Shown here piece after piece: positions 26,001 through 32,385 of a stretch of 38,823 nt of DNA; the stretch's first letter is position 1; each line of letters starts with the position of its first letter. The position numbers and the translations under genes are program-made. The notes below the pieces were generated by a model. It saw only the letters and a list, made by a program, of their open reading frames with translations. It did no database searches and had not been told where the DNA came from. The stretch covers positions 1 through 38,823 of the forward strand of contig CAIUDG010000050.1 in assembly GCA_903897925.1 (NCBI GenBank), given 5' to 3'. Source of the stretch: an uncultured beta proteobacterium. GTDB lineage: Bacteria; Pseudomonadota; Gammaproteobacteria; Burkholderiales; Burkholderiaceae_C.

Positions 26001-26119
26001 AAGGCGTGGAAACCGAAGACCAGGCCAAAATTTTGCGCCTGTTGCGCTGCGACCAGATGCAGGGCTATCTGATTGCCCGACCGGTTCCGTTTGAAGCGGT
26101 GCAACTCGACGCGCTCTGA
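23015..26119 (+). CDS. REC-PAS-PAS-GAF-GGDEF(degenerate)-EAL cyclic-di-GMP phosphodiesterase
   Basis: 1034 residues. The receiver spans residues 3-120 with D52 in VVCDLLMPVMDGY. A coiled helix lies at about 140-180. PAS domains with PAC motifs are at about 180-300 (RIQRPDGKERYIRTRGF) and 310-435 (YRLRNGAGDWIYLHQEF). A GAF domain spans about 445-600. The GGDEF domain, about 615-770, has NADGY (N691-Y695) where GGDEF should be, so cyclase activity should be lost. The EAL domain, about 785-1030, is intact: E819-A820-L821, ELTESLLMDD, DDFGTGYSSL, LKIDRSF and EGVET. It should hydrolyse c-di-GMP under control of the receiver and sensory domains. It is last in the kinase-receiver operon. Confidence 0.94.
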   Translation: MATILIVDDQLSNRRLVATLARYAGHRTLEAADGSLALDMVRQEHPDLVVCDLLMPVMDGYEFVRQLRAHSDTAATRVIFYTATYLEQEARTLAAACGVQQLLFKPCEPEVILHTIALALEQTAPQDSMPDAAGFEREHLRLLSDKLVHKVEELELSNNRLRSEITERQRASSRLKESELRFRQIAENIREVFFLSDPLAEKCFYVSPAYEDLFGRSCESLYAHPRSWIEQVHADDHKQVAQCFAESQSGVGFELEYRIQRPDGKERYIRTRGFPIQPSAGQAYRLAGVAEDVTEQVRLRHELQEREAGLRRAQSLAKLAHLITRPDGSFESWSDSLPGLIGVPAEQIAACTLDWLALVHPDDRERFRSTCMEVDVGDVPITIDYRLRNGAGDWIYLHQEFEALQDPVEGSGRRRWFSTLQDVSAQKLAEQRICKLNRVYAMLSNISALSVRCSSRLQLLQESCRVAVEFGEYELAWIGTLENGASEGAVQAWFGDDESCVQRIRLSSDPDTPYGNRPASRVLQSLQPCISNDVRAEPALADVLDFMTGRGLRSQACFPLVIDDKAVGVLTLCSSELNAFDAQEIQLLMELSSNISFALDHLQKGERLNYLAYFDGLTGLPNSAQIAERLEQSIATCRDKQSMFALVLVDLERFKAVNHAFGRHGGDALLQQLAARVRENLDRRLLAARINADGYAIIIEEITQAAEVGQLLDAHYHQWFDAPFSIHGQPLHASAKMGIAIFPTDGSDADTLYRNAETALQNAKRGTERTRFYDAHMAEAVNERLALEGKLRRALERDEFVLHYQAKVDVDTRRLEGMEALIRWNSPDLGLVAPARFIPLLEETGLIVEVGLWALRRAARDHARWRDLGLAAPRIAVNVSAVQLRKSDFVNLVALLLAEVPAPQGIDIELTESLLMDDIQSNIEKLHVLRTLDVRLSIDDFGTGYSSLAYLSKLPAEILKIDRSFIMTMLDDPNNMTLVSTMIALAHSLRMKVVAEGVETEDQAKILRLLRCDQMQGYLIARPVPFEAVQLDAL

Positions 26120-26157
26120 CGCAGACCTGCGCGGCCGGCACCCCGGGGCGCCAGCAC

Positions 26158-26586
26158 TCAGGCCTGGCCGCGCCGCTTCAACCAGCGCATCAGACTGCCA
26201 ATCAGGGGCCACTTTTCGTAGAGCTCTTCTGCGGCATCCCAGTAGTCCCGGTGCGATGTGATGCGACCCTCGCCATTGAGCTGCAAATGCGATCCGCCAC
26301 GGATGCACTGGACTTGGCCTGGCTGAAAACCACGAAATGCAAAATGGAACTCCCAGCTCAGAAAGCACTGCGCACCCTGCACGATGCGCTGGCTGACAAT
26401 GAAGCGCGGCTGCTCCAGTTGGGCGTACATGTGGCGAAAGATGGACTGTATCGCCGGCACACCCTGCACCTCATTGAAGGGATCCTTGAAATACGCGTCT
26501 GCGGCATAGATCCGCTCCAGTGCCTGCACGCCGCTGGGCGTGAGGTTCTCAAAGGCATTCACAATCTGGTCAACGGCGGCTTGCAT
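26158..26586 (-). CDS. NTF2/SnoaL-like protein
   Basis: 142 residues, one NTF2-like fold: an N-terminal helix (VDQIVNAFENLTPSGVQALERIY), then AYFKDPFNEVQGVPAIQSIF, and beta strands FHFAFRGF and RGGSHLQLNGEGRITSHRDYWDAAEEL. Members are small binding proteins or isomerase-like enzymes. It lies 8 bp after the SDR stop and closes the five-gene lipid cluster. The ATG at 26586 has AGGAG at 5-6 nt. Convergent with the EAL gene; the gap of 38 bp carries a GC-rich palindromic stretch but no T-run. Confidence 0.88.
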   Translation of the reverse strand: MQAAVDQIVNAFENLTPSGVQALERIYAADAYFKDPFNEVQGVPAIQSIFRHMYAQLEQPRFIVSQRIVQGAQCFLSWEFHFAFRGFQPGQVQCIRGGSHLQLNGEGRITSHRDYWDAAEELYEKWPLIGSLMRWLKRRGQA

Positions 26587-26594
26587 AGCGACTC

Positions 26595-27386
26595 CTATTC
26601 TGGCTGAAGGCGCCGGGTGATGGCAAAAAATACCGGGTAGCTCAACCATTGCAAGACTTTCATCCAGCGCGTGAAGCGCTTGGGAAAGTGCATCTCAAAC
26701 ACACCGCGCGCCCAGCCTTTGAGTATTTCCTGCGCGGCTTGCTCCGGGGTGATCAAGCCCGGCATTTTGAAGTGGTTTTGGCGCGTCAACGGGGTGTCGA
26801 CAAAACCCGGATTGATCAGCGAGACGCCAATGCCACGCTGCCGCAAGTCCAGGTACAAGGTTTCGCTCAGATGAATCAGGGCGGCCTTGCTTGGGCCATA
26901 GGCCAGGCTATTCGGCAGCCCACGGTAGCCTGCCACACTGCCAACCAGACTCAAATGCCCGCGCTGGCCGCTGCGTGCATTCACGGCTTGCGCCAACAGA
27001 TGCGGCAGCACGGCGTCCAGGAAATACAGTGCGCCCAAGTAGTTGACTTGGTTGTGGCGCAGCAGCTCGGCCAGGTCCAGCGCATGCGCGCGCATTGGCT
27101 GGTAGTGGCCTGCGCAATACAGCACGCAATCGAGCGTACCGCGTGCGGCCAGCGTCGCTGCGGCGGCCTTCAGCGCCAGCGGGTCGCACACGTCCAGGGG
27201 CAGCGCCAGGGCGCCCGGATGGGCCTCCACAAAAGCATCCAGCGCAGCGGCACTGCGCGCCGACACCACCACCCTGGCGCCGCGCGCATGCAAGGCCGAT
27301 GCGGTGGCACGGCCAATGCCGCTGGAGGCGCCGACCAGCCAGACCGTCTGCCCGTGCCAGTCCCGCATCGGCGGATTCAGTGCCAT
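26595..27386 (-). CDS. Short-chain dehydrogenase/reductase of the lipid cluster
   Basis: 263 residues. NAD(P)-binding motif GASSGIG at about residues 19-25, CAGHY after strand 4, catalytic Ser in VGSVAG and an intact YGPSK active site. The C-terminal part contains a basic, amphipathic and hydrophobic tail (WMKVLQWLSYPVFFAITRRL) suitable for membrane attachment, as in SDRs acting on lipids. The start at 27386 is chosen because the sequence before it belongs to the overlapping frame of the Cfa gene. It lies 40 bp after the Cfa-like gene. The substrate is unknown. Confidence 0.92.
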   Translation of the reverse strand: MALNPPMRDWHGQTVWLVGASSGIGRATASALHARGARVVVSARSAAALDAFVEAHPGALALPLDVCDPLALKAAAATLAARGTLDCVLYCAGHYQPMRAHALDLAELLRHNQVNYLGALYFLDAVLPHLLAQAVNARSGQRGHLSLVGSVAGYRGLPNSLAYGPSKAALIHLSETLYLDLRQRGIGVSLINPGFVDTPLTRQNHFKMPGLITPEQAAQEILKGWARGVFEMHFPKRFTRWMKVLQWLSYPVFFAITRRLQPE

Positions 27387-27426
27387 GGCAACACCGCCGT
27401 GTGACACGCCAGCGAATAGCCGCGCT

Positions 27427-28710
27427 TCATGGTCGCAGCGGCTGCGCCGCCGGCTTTTGCAAGGTGTACTGCACCAGGCTGATATCGCCCGTATCAAACG
27501 CCGCTTCGCAGTAGCAAAGATAGAACTCCCAGATGCGCAGAAAGCGCTGGTCAAAGCCGAGTGCAAGCACCTCGGCCTGGCGCTGCAAAAATGCCGCCCG
27601 CCAGCGGCGCAGGGTTTCGGCATAGTCGGCACCAAAGCAAAATTCATCCACCACTTGCAAACCGGCGGCCTCGGCCTGGCGCCGGAACTCGCGCGGACAG
27701 GGCAGGCAGCCGCCCGGAAATATGTACTGCTGGATAAAGTCCGTCGAAGCTGCATAGCGATCAAACAGCGCGTCATCAATCACAATACTTTGCACACAGG
27801 CGCGGCCCCCGGGCTTGAGCAGGCGCTGCACACTGGCAAAGTAGTCCGGCCAATAGGCCTGGCCCACGGCCTCCACCATCTCGATGGAACAGATCGCGTC
27901 AAACGGCGCATCCGCAATGTCGCGGTAATCCTGTAGCCGCAGGTCGGCCTGCTGCCCCGGCCCGCTGGCCACGCCCAGGCGCTGCATGCGCGCATTGGCG
28001 TAGGCCAGCTGCTCGGTACTTAGCGTGACGCCGACCACGCTGGCAGCGCAGTGCAGCGTGGCCTGCTCTGCCAGCGCGCCCCAGCCACAACCGATTTCCA
28101 GCACCCGGTCGCCCGGCCTGACCCGGGCCATGGCCAGCGCGCGGCGCACTTTGGCGTCTTGCGCTGGCGCCAGCGGACGCGACAGATCGCCCTCAAACCA
28201 GGCACTGGAATAGTTCATGGTCGGGTCCAGCCAGAGTTGATAAAACGCATTGCCCAGGTCGTAGTGTGCATGGATATTCTTGCGGCTGTTGCGGCGGCTG
28301 TTGTGGTGCAACAGGTGCTTGACGCGGTACAGCAGGCGGCCCAGCCAGGTGCCGAAGACCATGGCATCGATCTGCTTGCGGTTGGCGCAAAACACTTTCA
28401 GCAGTTCGCTCAGATTCGGCGTGCTCCAGTCGCCGGCGATATAGCTTTCGGCGAAGCCGATATCGCCCGACTTCAGCGCCGCCGCAAACACATTCCAGTT
28501 GTGCAGCGTGATGCTGGCACTCGGGTGCGCTGGCGTATGCAGCGCATGTTGCTGCGGATGTTCGCCGAAGCGGCGCTGCGTGCCATCGGGCAAATGCACG
28601 GTGAGCGCGCCATGGCGCAGACCCTGCAGCAGACGCATGGCGCTGCGCGCAGCGGCGGGTGCATTTTTCGGCAACGCATGGCTTGGTACGGTGCAGCTGG
28701 CGGTGTTCAT
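27427..28710 (-). CDS. Cyclopropane-fatty-acid synthase-family methyltransferase
   Basis: 427 residues, slightly longer than E. coli Cfa. The N-terminal domain (residues 25-130) binds lipid, with SGDIGFAESYIAGDW typical of this family. The methyltransferase follows: NIHAHYDLGNAFYQLWLD, SAM motif VLEIGCGWGALAEQA, the conserved IEMVEAVG and QYIFPGGCLP. It transfers methyl groups from S-adenosylmethionine to unsaturated acyl chains of membrane phospholipids. Being next to an FAD oxidoreductase and DUF1365, it may make a methylated or furan fatty acid rather than a plain cyclopropane (inference). ATG 28710 has CAGGA upstream. Confidence 0.93.
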   Translation of the reverse strand: MNTASCTVPSHALPKNAPAAARSAMRLLQGLRHGALTVHLPDGTQRRFGEHPQQHALHTPAHPSASITLHNWNVFAAALKSGDIGFAESYIAGDWSTPNLSELLKVFCANRKQIDAMVFGTWLGRLLYRVKHLLHHNSRRNSRKNIHAHYDLGNAFYQLWLDPTMNYSSAWFEGDLSRPLAPAQDAKVRRALAMARVRPGDRVLEIGCGWGALAEQATLHCAASVVGVTLSTEQLAYANARMQRLGVASGPGQQADLRLQDYRDIADAPFDAICSIEMVEAVGQAYWPDYFASVQRLLKPGGRACVQSIVIDDALFDRYAASTDFIQQYIFPGGCLPCPREFRRQAEAAGLQVVDEFCFGADYAETLRRWRAAFLQRQAEVLALGFDQRFLRIWEFYLCYCEAAFDTGDISLVQYTLQKPAAQPLRP

Positions 28711-28746
28711 AAAAGGTCCTGAAGTCGGAAAGTGAAACAAGAAGCG

Positions 28747-29550
28747 TTAACGTGAAACCAGGGCGTGCGGTGCTGCCGGCTTGCGAAAGAACGGCAGTTT
28801 TTTCAGCCACAGCTGTAACGCCTGGGTGTGGATGTGCAGCAGCACGCCCAAGGTCATGGCCGGGTAGCGCCACAAGGCCTTGCGCAGCACCGCCGGCGTG
28901 ATCGGCTGCAGCTGTCCACTGACACTGGTTTGCAAGACTGCCGCGTCGGCCTCGGCAGCACCGCTGTCGTAATAGTCCACCCGCGCAACGGTGCGCGCGG
29001 CATCGCCCTGCGTGCGCATGAAACGAAAGCGGTAGTGGCCCTGCAACGGATTGAAAGGCGACACGTGAAACACCTTGTCAACGCGCTGTTCGACACCGTA
29101 GCGGGGCTGGTCCAGCAAATAGCAATGGCGTTCGCCAAAGGTGTTATTGACCTCCACCACGATGGCGCGCAGGGCGCCACCCTGGTCGCTGGCAGCGCGG
29201 TGGCAATACCAGAAACTCACCGGCTTGAAGGTATAGCCCAGCACCCGGGGATAGGTGTGCAACCAGACTTCGCCCGTAGCATCGTCAATTCCTTCACTGC
29301 GCAGCAAGGCGTCCAGCCAGGCCAAGGCGCCGCCCTGTTCCGGCGTGCGGCCGTCGCCATGGTCGGTATCGAAAAAGCTCAAGGCGCCAGGGCGATTGAT
29401 GTGCCATTGGTCCGCCGCGGGTGTCTGCTGGTACAGGCTGCGCATCGGCAACATCAAAAAATAGGTCGGATACGCAAACGCATGCCGCTGCGGTCGCAGG
29501 CGGCGGTGCCGCACCTGGCCGAAGCCGATCAGCGCCGCATGGCCGGTCAT
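28747..29550 (-). CDS. DUF1365 protein
   Basis: 267 residues. Family landmarks: RHRRLRPQRHAFAYPTYF near residue 15, LGYTFKPVSFWYCH in the middle, VVEVNNTFGERHCY, and FHVSPFNPLQGHYRFRF. DUF1365 proteins almost always travel with a Cfa-like methyltransferase and an FAD oxidoreductase and are thought to act on modified lipids, but no activity is established. The start overlaps the stop of the oxidoreductase gene by 4 bp (ATGA), so the two are translationally coupled. The Cfa gene begins 36 bp after its stop. Confidence 0.95.
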   Translation of the reverse strand: MTGHAALIGFGQVRHRRLRPQRHAFAYPTYFLMLPMRSLYQQTPAADQWHINRPGALSFFDTDHGDGRTPEQGGALAWLDALLRSEGIDDATGEVWLHTYPRVLGYTFKPVSFWYCHRAASDQGGALRAIVVEVNNTFGERHCYLLDQPRYGVEQRVDKVFHVSPFNPLQGHYRFRFMRTQGDAARTVARVDYYDSGAAEADAAVLQTSVSGQLQPITPAVLRKALWRYPAMTLGVLLHIHTQALQLWLKKLPFFRKPAAPHALVSR

Positions 29551-30854
29551 ACAACATCCGCCAGCAAGCGCGCTGCCGCCTTCTGTCCGGCTTTCAACCC
29601 GTCTTCATGGAAGCCATAGCCCATCCAGGCGCCGGCAAAGTAGCGGCCGTTCTGGCCCTGCAGTGCCGACATGCGCGCTTGCGCCGCCAGCGCCGCTAGA
29701 TCAAACACCGGATGGGCGTAGTCGTATTCGCCCAGCACCTGCTGCGGCGCAATCGGCCGCACCGGATTGAGTGACACCAGCAGCGGCTGGGTCCAGGGCA
29801 GCGGCTGCAGGCGGTTCAGCAAATAGTGCAAACAGACCCGCGCGCCTTCCTGCGCGTCGGCCGTGGCACGTTCATAGTTCCATGCCGCCCAGGCGGCTTT
29901 GCGGCGCGGCAACACCGAGGCATCGGTGTGCAGCAGGGCTTTGTTCAACTGGTAGTGGATGGCGCCCAGGGTCTCGGTCTCCAGGGCCGTCGGTGCCGCC
30001 AGCATGCGCAAGGCCTGGTCGGAGTGGGTGGCAATAATGACTTTGTCGAAGCGCTCGGCGCCCGCGTCGGTATGGATACGCACTGACGCCGTGCCGCGCG
30101 TCGCTGCCTCCAGGTAGTCAATCCGACGCACCGCGCAATTCAGGCGCTTGTCGGTTATGCCGGCGGTGATTTTTTCGACATAGTTTCTGGCGCCGCCCTG
30201 CACCGTCCACCACTGCGGTCGGTCGGTGATTTGCAGCAGACCGTGGTTGTGGCAAAAACGCACCATGGTGGACACCGGAAACTGCAGCATCTGTGCCGTT
30301 GGGCAGCTCCAGATACACGCCATCATGGGCAAGAAATACCAGTCACAAAAGGCCGCACCGAAGCCGTGTGTACGCAAGAACGCGCCCAGCGGCTGGCGCA
30401 ACTGCGCCTCACTGCCCTCTTGCGCCAGACGGCTGCACAGGCGGTTAAAGCGCAGCAAGTCGCGCAGCATGCCCCAAAAGCGCGGATTGGCCAGGTTGCC
30501 ACGCTGCGCAAACACCGTATTCAAACTGCTGCCACTCCATTCCATGGACCGACCGCGGGCCTGGTCCTGGGCCTGTACCGAAAACGACATATCGGATTTG
30601 GCGCTGGGCACATTCAGCTCGGCCAGCAATGCGATCAGGCGCGGGTAGGTGCGCTCGTTCAACACCAGAAAGCCTGTGTCCACCCCGTGACTGCGCGGGC
30701 CCTGCGGCGTGTCCAGCGTGACATCCACGGTGTGGGTGTGACCGCCAAAGTAAGCCCCCGCCTCCAGCAGCGTGACCTCGGCCCGGCCGCGCAACGCATG
30801 GGCCGCGGCCAAACCAGCGATACCCGAACCTACGACGGCAACTTTGATCGGCAC
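29547..30854 (-). CDS. FAD-dependent oxidoreductase of the amine-oxidase type
   Basis: 435 residues. The N-terminal dinucleotide fold VAVVGSGIAGLAAAHAL is followed by LLEAGAYFGGHTHTVDV, the signature of the COG2907 flavoproteins linked to Cfa/DUF1365 loci. The C-terminal FAD contact is YFAGAWMGYGFHEDG, at about residues 407-421. It starts at GTG 30854 with AAGGAG at 5-6 nt spacing. It is first in the five-gene operon. Its promoter region contains two TetR-type palindromes, one covering the candidate -10 TATAGA (minus strand, 30884-30889). Related flavoproteins dehydrogenate methylated acyl chains in the furan fatty acid pathway, which is a possible role here. Confidence 0.93.
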   Translation of the reverse strand: MPIKVAVVGSGIAGLAAAHALRGRAEVTLLEAGAYFGGHTHTVDVTLDTPQGPRSHGVDTGFLVLNERTYPRLIALLAELNVPSAKSDMSFSVQAQDQARGRSMEWSGSSLNTVFAQRGNLANPRFWGMLRDLLRFNRLCSRLAQEGSEAQLRQPLGAFLRTHGFGAAFCDWYFLPMMACIWSCPTAQMLQFPVSTMVRFCHNHGLLQITDRPQWWTVQGGARNYVEKITAGITDKRLNCAVRRIDYLEAATRGTASVRIHTDAGAERFDKVIIATHSDQALRMLAAPTALETETLGAIHYQLNKALLHTDASVLPRRKAAWAAWNYERATADAQEGARVCLHYLLNRLQPLPWTQPLLVSLNPVRPIAPQQVLGEYDYAHPVFDLAALAAQARMSALQGQNGRYFAGAWMGYGFHEDGLKAGQKAAARLLADVV

Positions 30855-30886
30855 AGGCGCTCCTTTGAATTGATGAAGGCAATTCT

Positions 30887-30900
30887 ATACCAATTAGTAT
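30887..30900. promoter_or_regulatory. TetR operator candidate 1
   Basis: ATACCAATTAGTAT, a near-perfect palindrome overlapping the candidate -10 of the FAD oxidoreductase operon. Shares the pattern TACCRAYTRGTA with the site at 30908-30919. Repression by occlusion is inferred. Confidence 0.55.
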
Positions 30901-30907
30901 TTCTTGT

Positions 30908-30919
30908 TACCGACTGGTA
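30908..30919. promoter_or_regulatory. TetR operator candidate 2
   Basis: TACCGACTGGTA, with a TACC/GGTA palindrome. Its centre is 20 bp (about two helical turns) from the first site, so two dimers could bind the same face. A third, different palindrome AACCA-N7-TGGTT lies at 30928-30944. Confidence 0.55.
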
Positions 30920-30958
30920 TTTTTATCAACCAAGTGTTCTGGTTTTAACTTGCGCGTA

Positions 30959-30964
30959 TACAAT
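30959..30964 (+). promoter_or_regulatory. -10-like hexamer of the TetR gene
   Basis: TACAAT 7 nt before the ATG at 30972 with no Shine-Dalgarno, again suggesting a leaderless start. Confidence 0.4.
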
Positions 30965-30971
30965 TTCCGCC

Positions 30972-31589
30972 ATGGCCAGCACTACTCCCCAAAAAATTTC
31001 GTTTAAAGCGCAAATGCTGTTGGCGCGCGAAAGCGCCATCATCCAGTCGGTCAACCGCCTGCTGGCGGAAAAAGGCTTTGACGCCATGACGGTGGACGAA
31101 GTCGCGGCCGACGTTGGCATTGCCAAGGCCAGCCTGTACAAGCACTTTCCGAGCAAGGAAGACCTGGCCGCCGCCGCCATGGTCTCCGTCATGCAGCGCG
31201 CCCAGGCGTTTCTGGACGAGCTGCCCGAAGAATCCGCGCCGATCGACAAGCTGCGCAGCGTAGTAACGTGGACCATGGGTCTGAAGCTGGCCGGTGAGAT
31301 GCCCTCGTTGCCGAGCCAGAACTCCAGCCTGCGCAGCACGCTGATGGGCAATAAAGACTATGTTGACGGACTGATGGACGTCAGTGAACGCCTGGGTGCC
31401 TGGATTGAAATGGCGCAGTCACAAGGCGCAATCAACCCGCAACTGCCGCCGATTGCCGTGCTCTACACCTTGTACGCCCGCGCCTGCGACCCAGTGCTGG
31501 AGTTTCTGAAAATGGCCGGCTTGTTCAGCAACGACGACATCGTGGCGCTGGTGCTGAGCACCTGTTTTGACGGACTGGCCGCGCGCTGA
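30972..31589 (+). CDS. TetR/AcrR-family transcriptional regulator
   Basis: 205 residues. The N-terminal helix-turn-helix (about residues 18-62) reads ESAIIQSVNRLLAEKGFDAM, then VAADVGIAKASLYKHFPSKEDL, the family signature. The rest is a helical ligand pocket that varies between members and gives no clue to the ligand. The ATG at 30972 is taken because the family N-terminus begins shortly after; the reading frame continues upstream through the divergent gene but is antisense there. Divergent from the FAD/DUF1365/Cfa/SDR/NTF2 operon with tandem matching palindromes between them, so it very likely represses that operon and possibly itself. Confidence 0.93.
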   Translation: MASTTPQKISFKAQMLLARESAIIQSVNRLLAEKGFDAMTVDEVAADVGIAKASLYKHFPSKEDLAAAAMVSVMQRAQAFLDELPEESAPIDKLRSVVTWTMGLKLAGEMPSLPSQNSSLRSTLMGNKDYVDGLMDVSERLGAWIEMAQSQGAINPQLPPIAVLYTLYARACDPVLEFLKMAGLFSNDDIVALVLSTCFDGLAAR

Positions 31590-31616
31590 CGGTGCGCTGG
31601 TCTGCGGCCCTAGACC

Positions 31617-31680
31617 CTGCGTTATCCCTGCGTTAACCCCGCTGCGTTAACCCCACTGAATTCCCCCGCTGCGTGAATGC
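31617..31680. repeat. Degenerate minisatellite after the TetR gene
   Basis: About five imperfect tandem units of 11-14 bp beginning CTGCGTTAACCCC, at 31617, 31628, 31642, 31656 and 31669. Units 2 and 3 are nearly identical and units 4-5 decayed. It lies in the convergent gap between the TetR and dedA genes. No coding potential. Confidence 0.6.
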
Positions 31681-31702
31681 TGCCGCGTTTCTGCCGCCCA
31701 GG

Positions 31703-32344
31703 CTAAGCCTGCGCGCGCCGTGCCTTCCAAGCGCCAAGCAGCACCAGCACGCCGGGAATCAGCAGCATGCTCCAGATAATCTTGTCCAGGTGCTGCTGCA
31801 CCCATGGGATATTGCCAAAGAAATAGCCCACCGTCACAACGCCGCCGACCCACAAGGTGGCACCCAGCACATCAAACAGCGCAAAGCGCGAGCGCGTCAT
31901 TTGCGCCACACCGGCAACAAACGGCGCGAAGGTGCGCACAAACGGCATGAAGCGTGCCGCCACCAAGGTCACGCCGCCGTATTTTTCATAAAACGCATGG
32001 GCCTGGTCAAAGGCCTGCCGGTTGAACCAACGCGAATCAGGCCACTTAAACACGCGCGGCCCAAAGAAGCGGCCGATGGTGTAGTTGGACTGGTTGCCCA
32101 GAATCGCCGCCGCCATCAGCAGCGCCACCGAAGCCGCATAGTCCATCAAGCCGACGCCACACATGGCCCCCACCACAAACAACAGTGAATCGCCAGGCAG
32201 AAACGGCATCACCACCAGGCCGGTTTCGACAAAGATGATGAGAAACAGCAGGGCATAGACCCAGGTTCCGTAGTCGTGAATGAAAAGCTGCAGGTATTTG
32301 TCGACATGCAAAATGAAGTCGACCAGGTGAAGGATAAATTCCAT
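31703..32344 (-). CDS. DedA family membrane protein
   Basis: 213 residues, four to five membrane segments. DedA signatures: FVETGLVVMPFLPGDSLLFVVGAM (seen as ETGLVVMPFLPGDS), ILGNQSNYTIGRFFG, YGGVTLVAARFMPFVRTFAPFVAG (core RFMPFVRT) and the C-terminal GYFFGNIPWVQQHLDKII. DedA proteins of the VTT/SNARE-associated group help flip polyprenyl or phospholipid carriers across the inner membrane and influence envelope homeostasis. The ATG at 32344 has no ribosome site; GATAAT lies 6 nt upstream on its strand. It diverges from mutL. Confidence 0.94.
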   Translation of the reverse strand: MEFILHLVDFILHVDKYLQLFIHDYGTWVYALLFLIIFVETGLVVMPFLPGDSLLFVVGAMCGVGLMDYAASVALLMAAAILGNQSNYTIGRFFGPRVFKWPDSRWFNRQAFDQAHAFYEKYGGVTLVAARFMPFVRTFAPFVAGVAQMTRSRFALFDVLGATLWVGGVVTVGYFFGNIPWVQQHLDKIIWSMLLIPGVLVLLGAWKARRAQA

Positions 32345-32350
32345 GGGCCG

Positions 32351-32356
32351 ATTATC
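32351..32356 (-). promoter_or_regulatory. -10-like hexamer of dedA
   Basis: Reads GATAAT on the minus strand, 6 nt before the dedA ATG. It lies exactly 17 bp from the mutL -10-like hexamer, so each occupies the other's -35 position. Confidence 0.45.
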
Positions 32357-32373
32357 GTTGCAGTGCACCCCCC

Positions 32374-32379
32374 TAAAAT
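32374..32379 (+). promoter_or_regulatory. -10-like hexamer of mutL
   Basis: TAAAAT 6 nt before the mutL GTG at 32386, with no Shine-Dalgarno. Predicts a leaderless mutL transcript. Confidence 0.45.
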
Positions 32380-32385
32380 GGCCCG

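Noticed and set aside
26130..26155. Terminator between the EAL and NTF2-like genes
   Set aside because: The palindrome ACCCCGGGG has no loop and no T-run.
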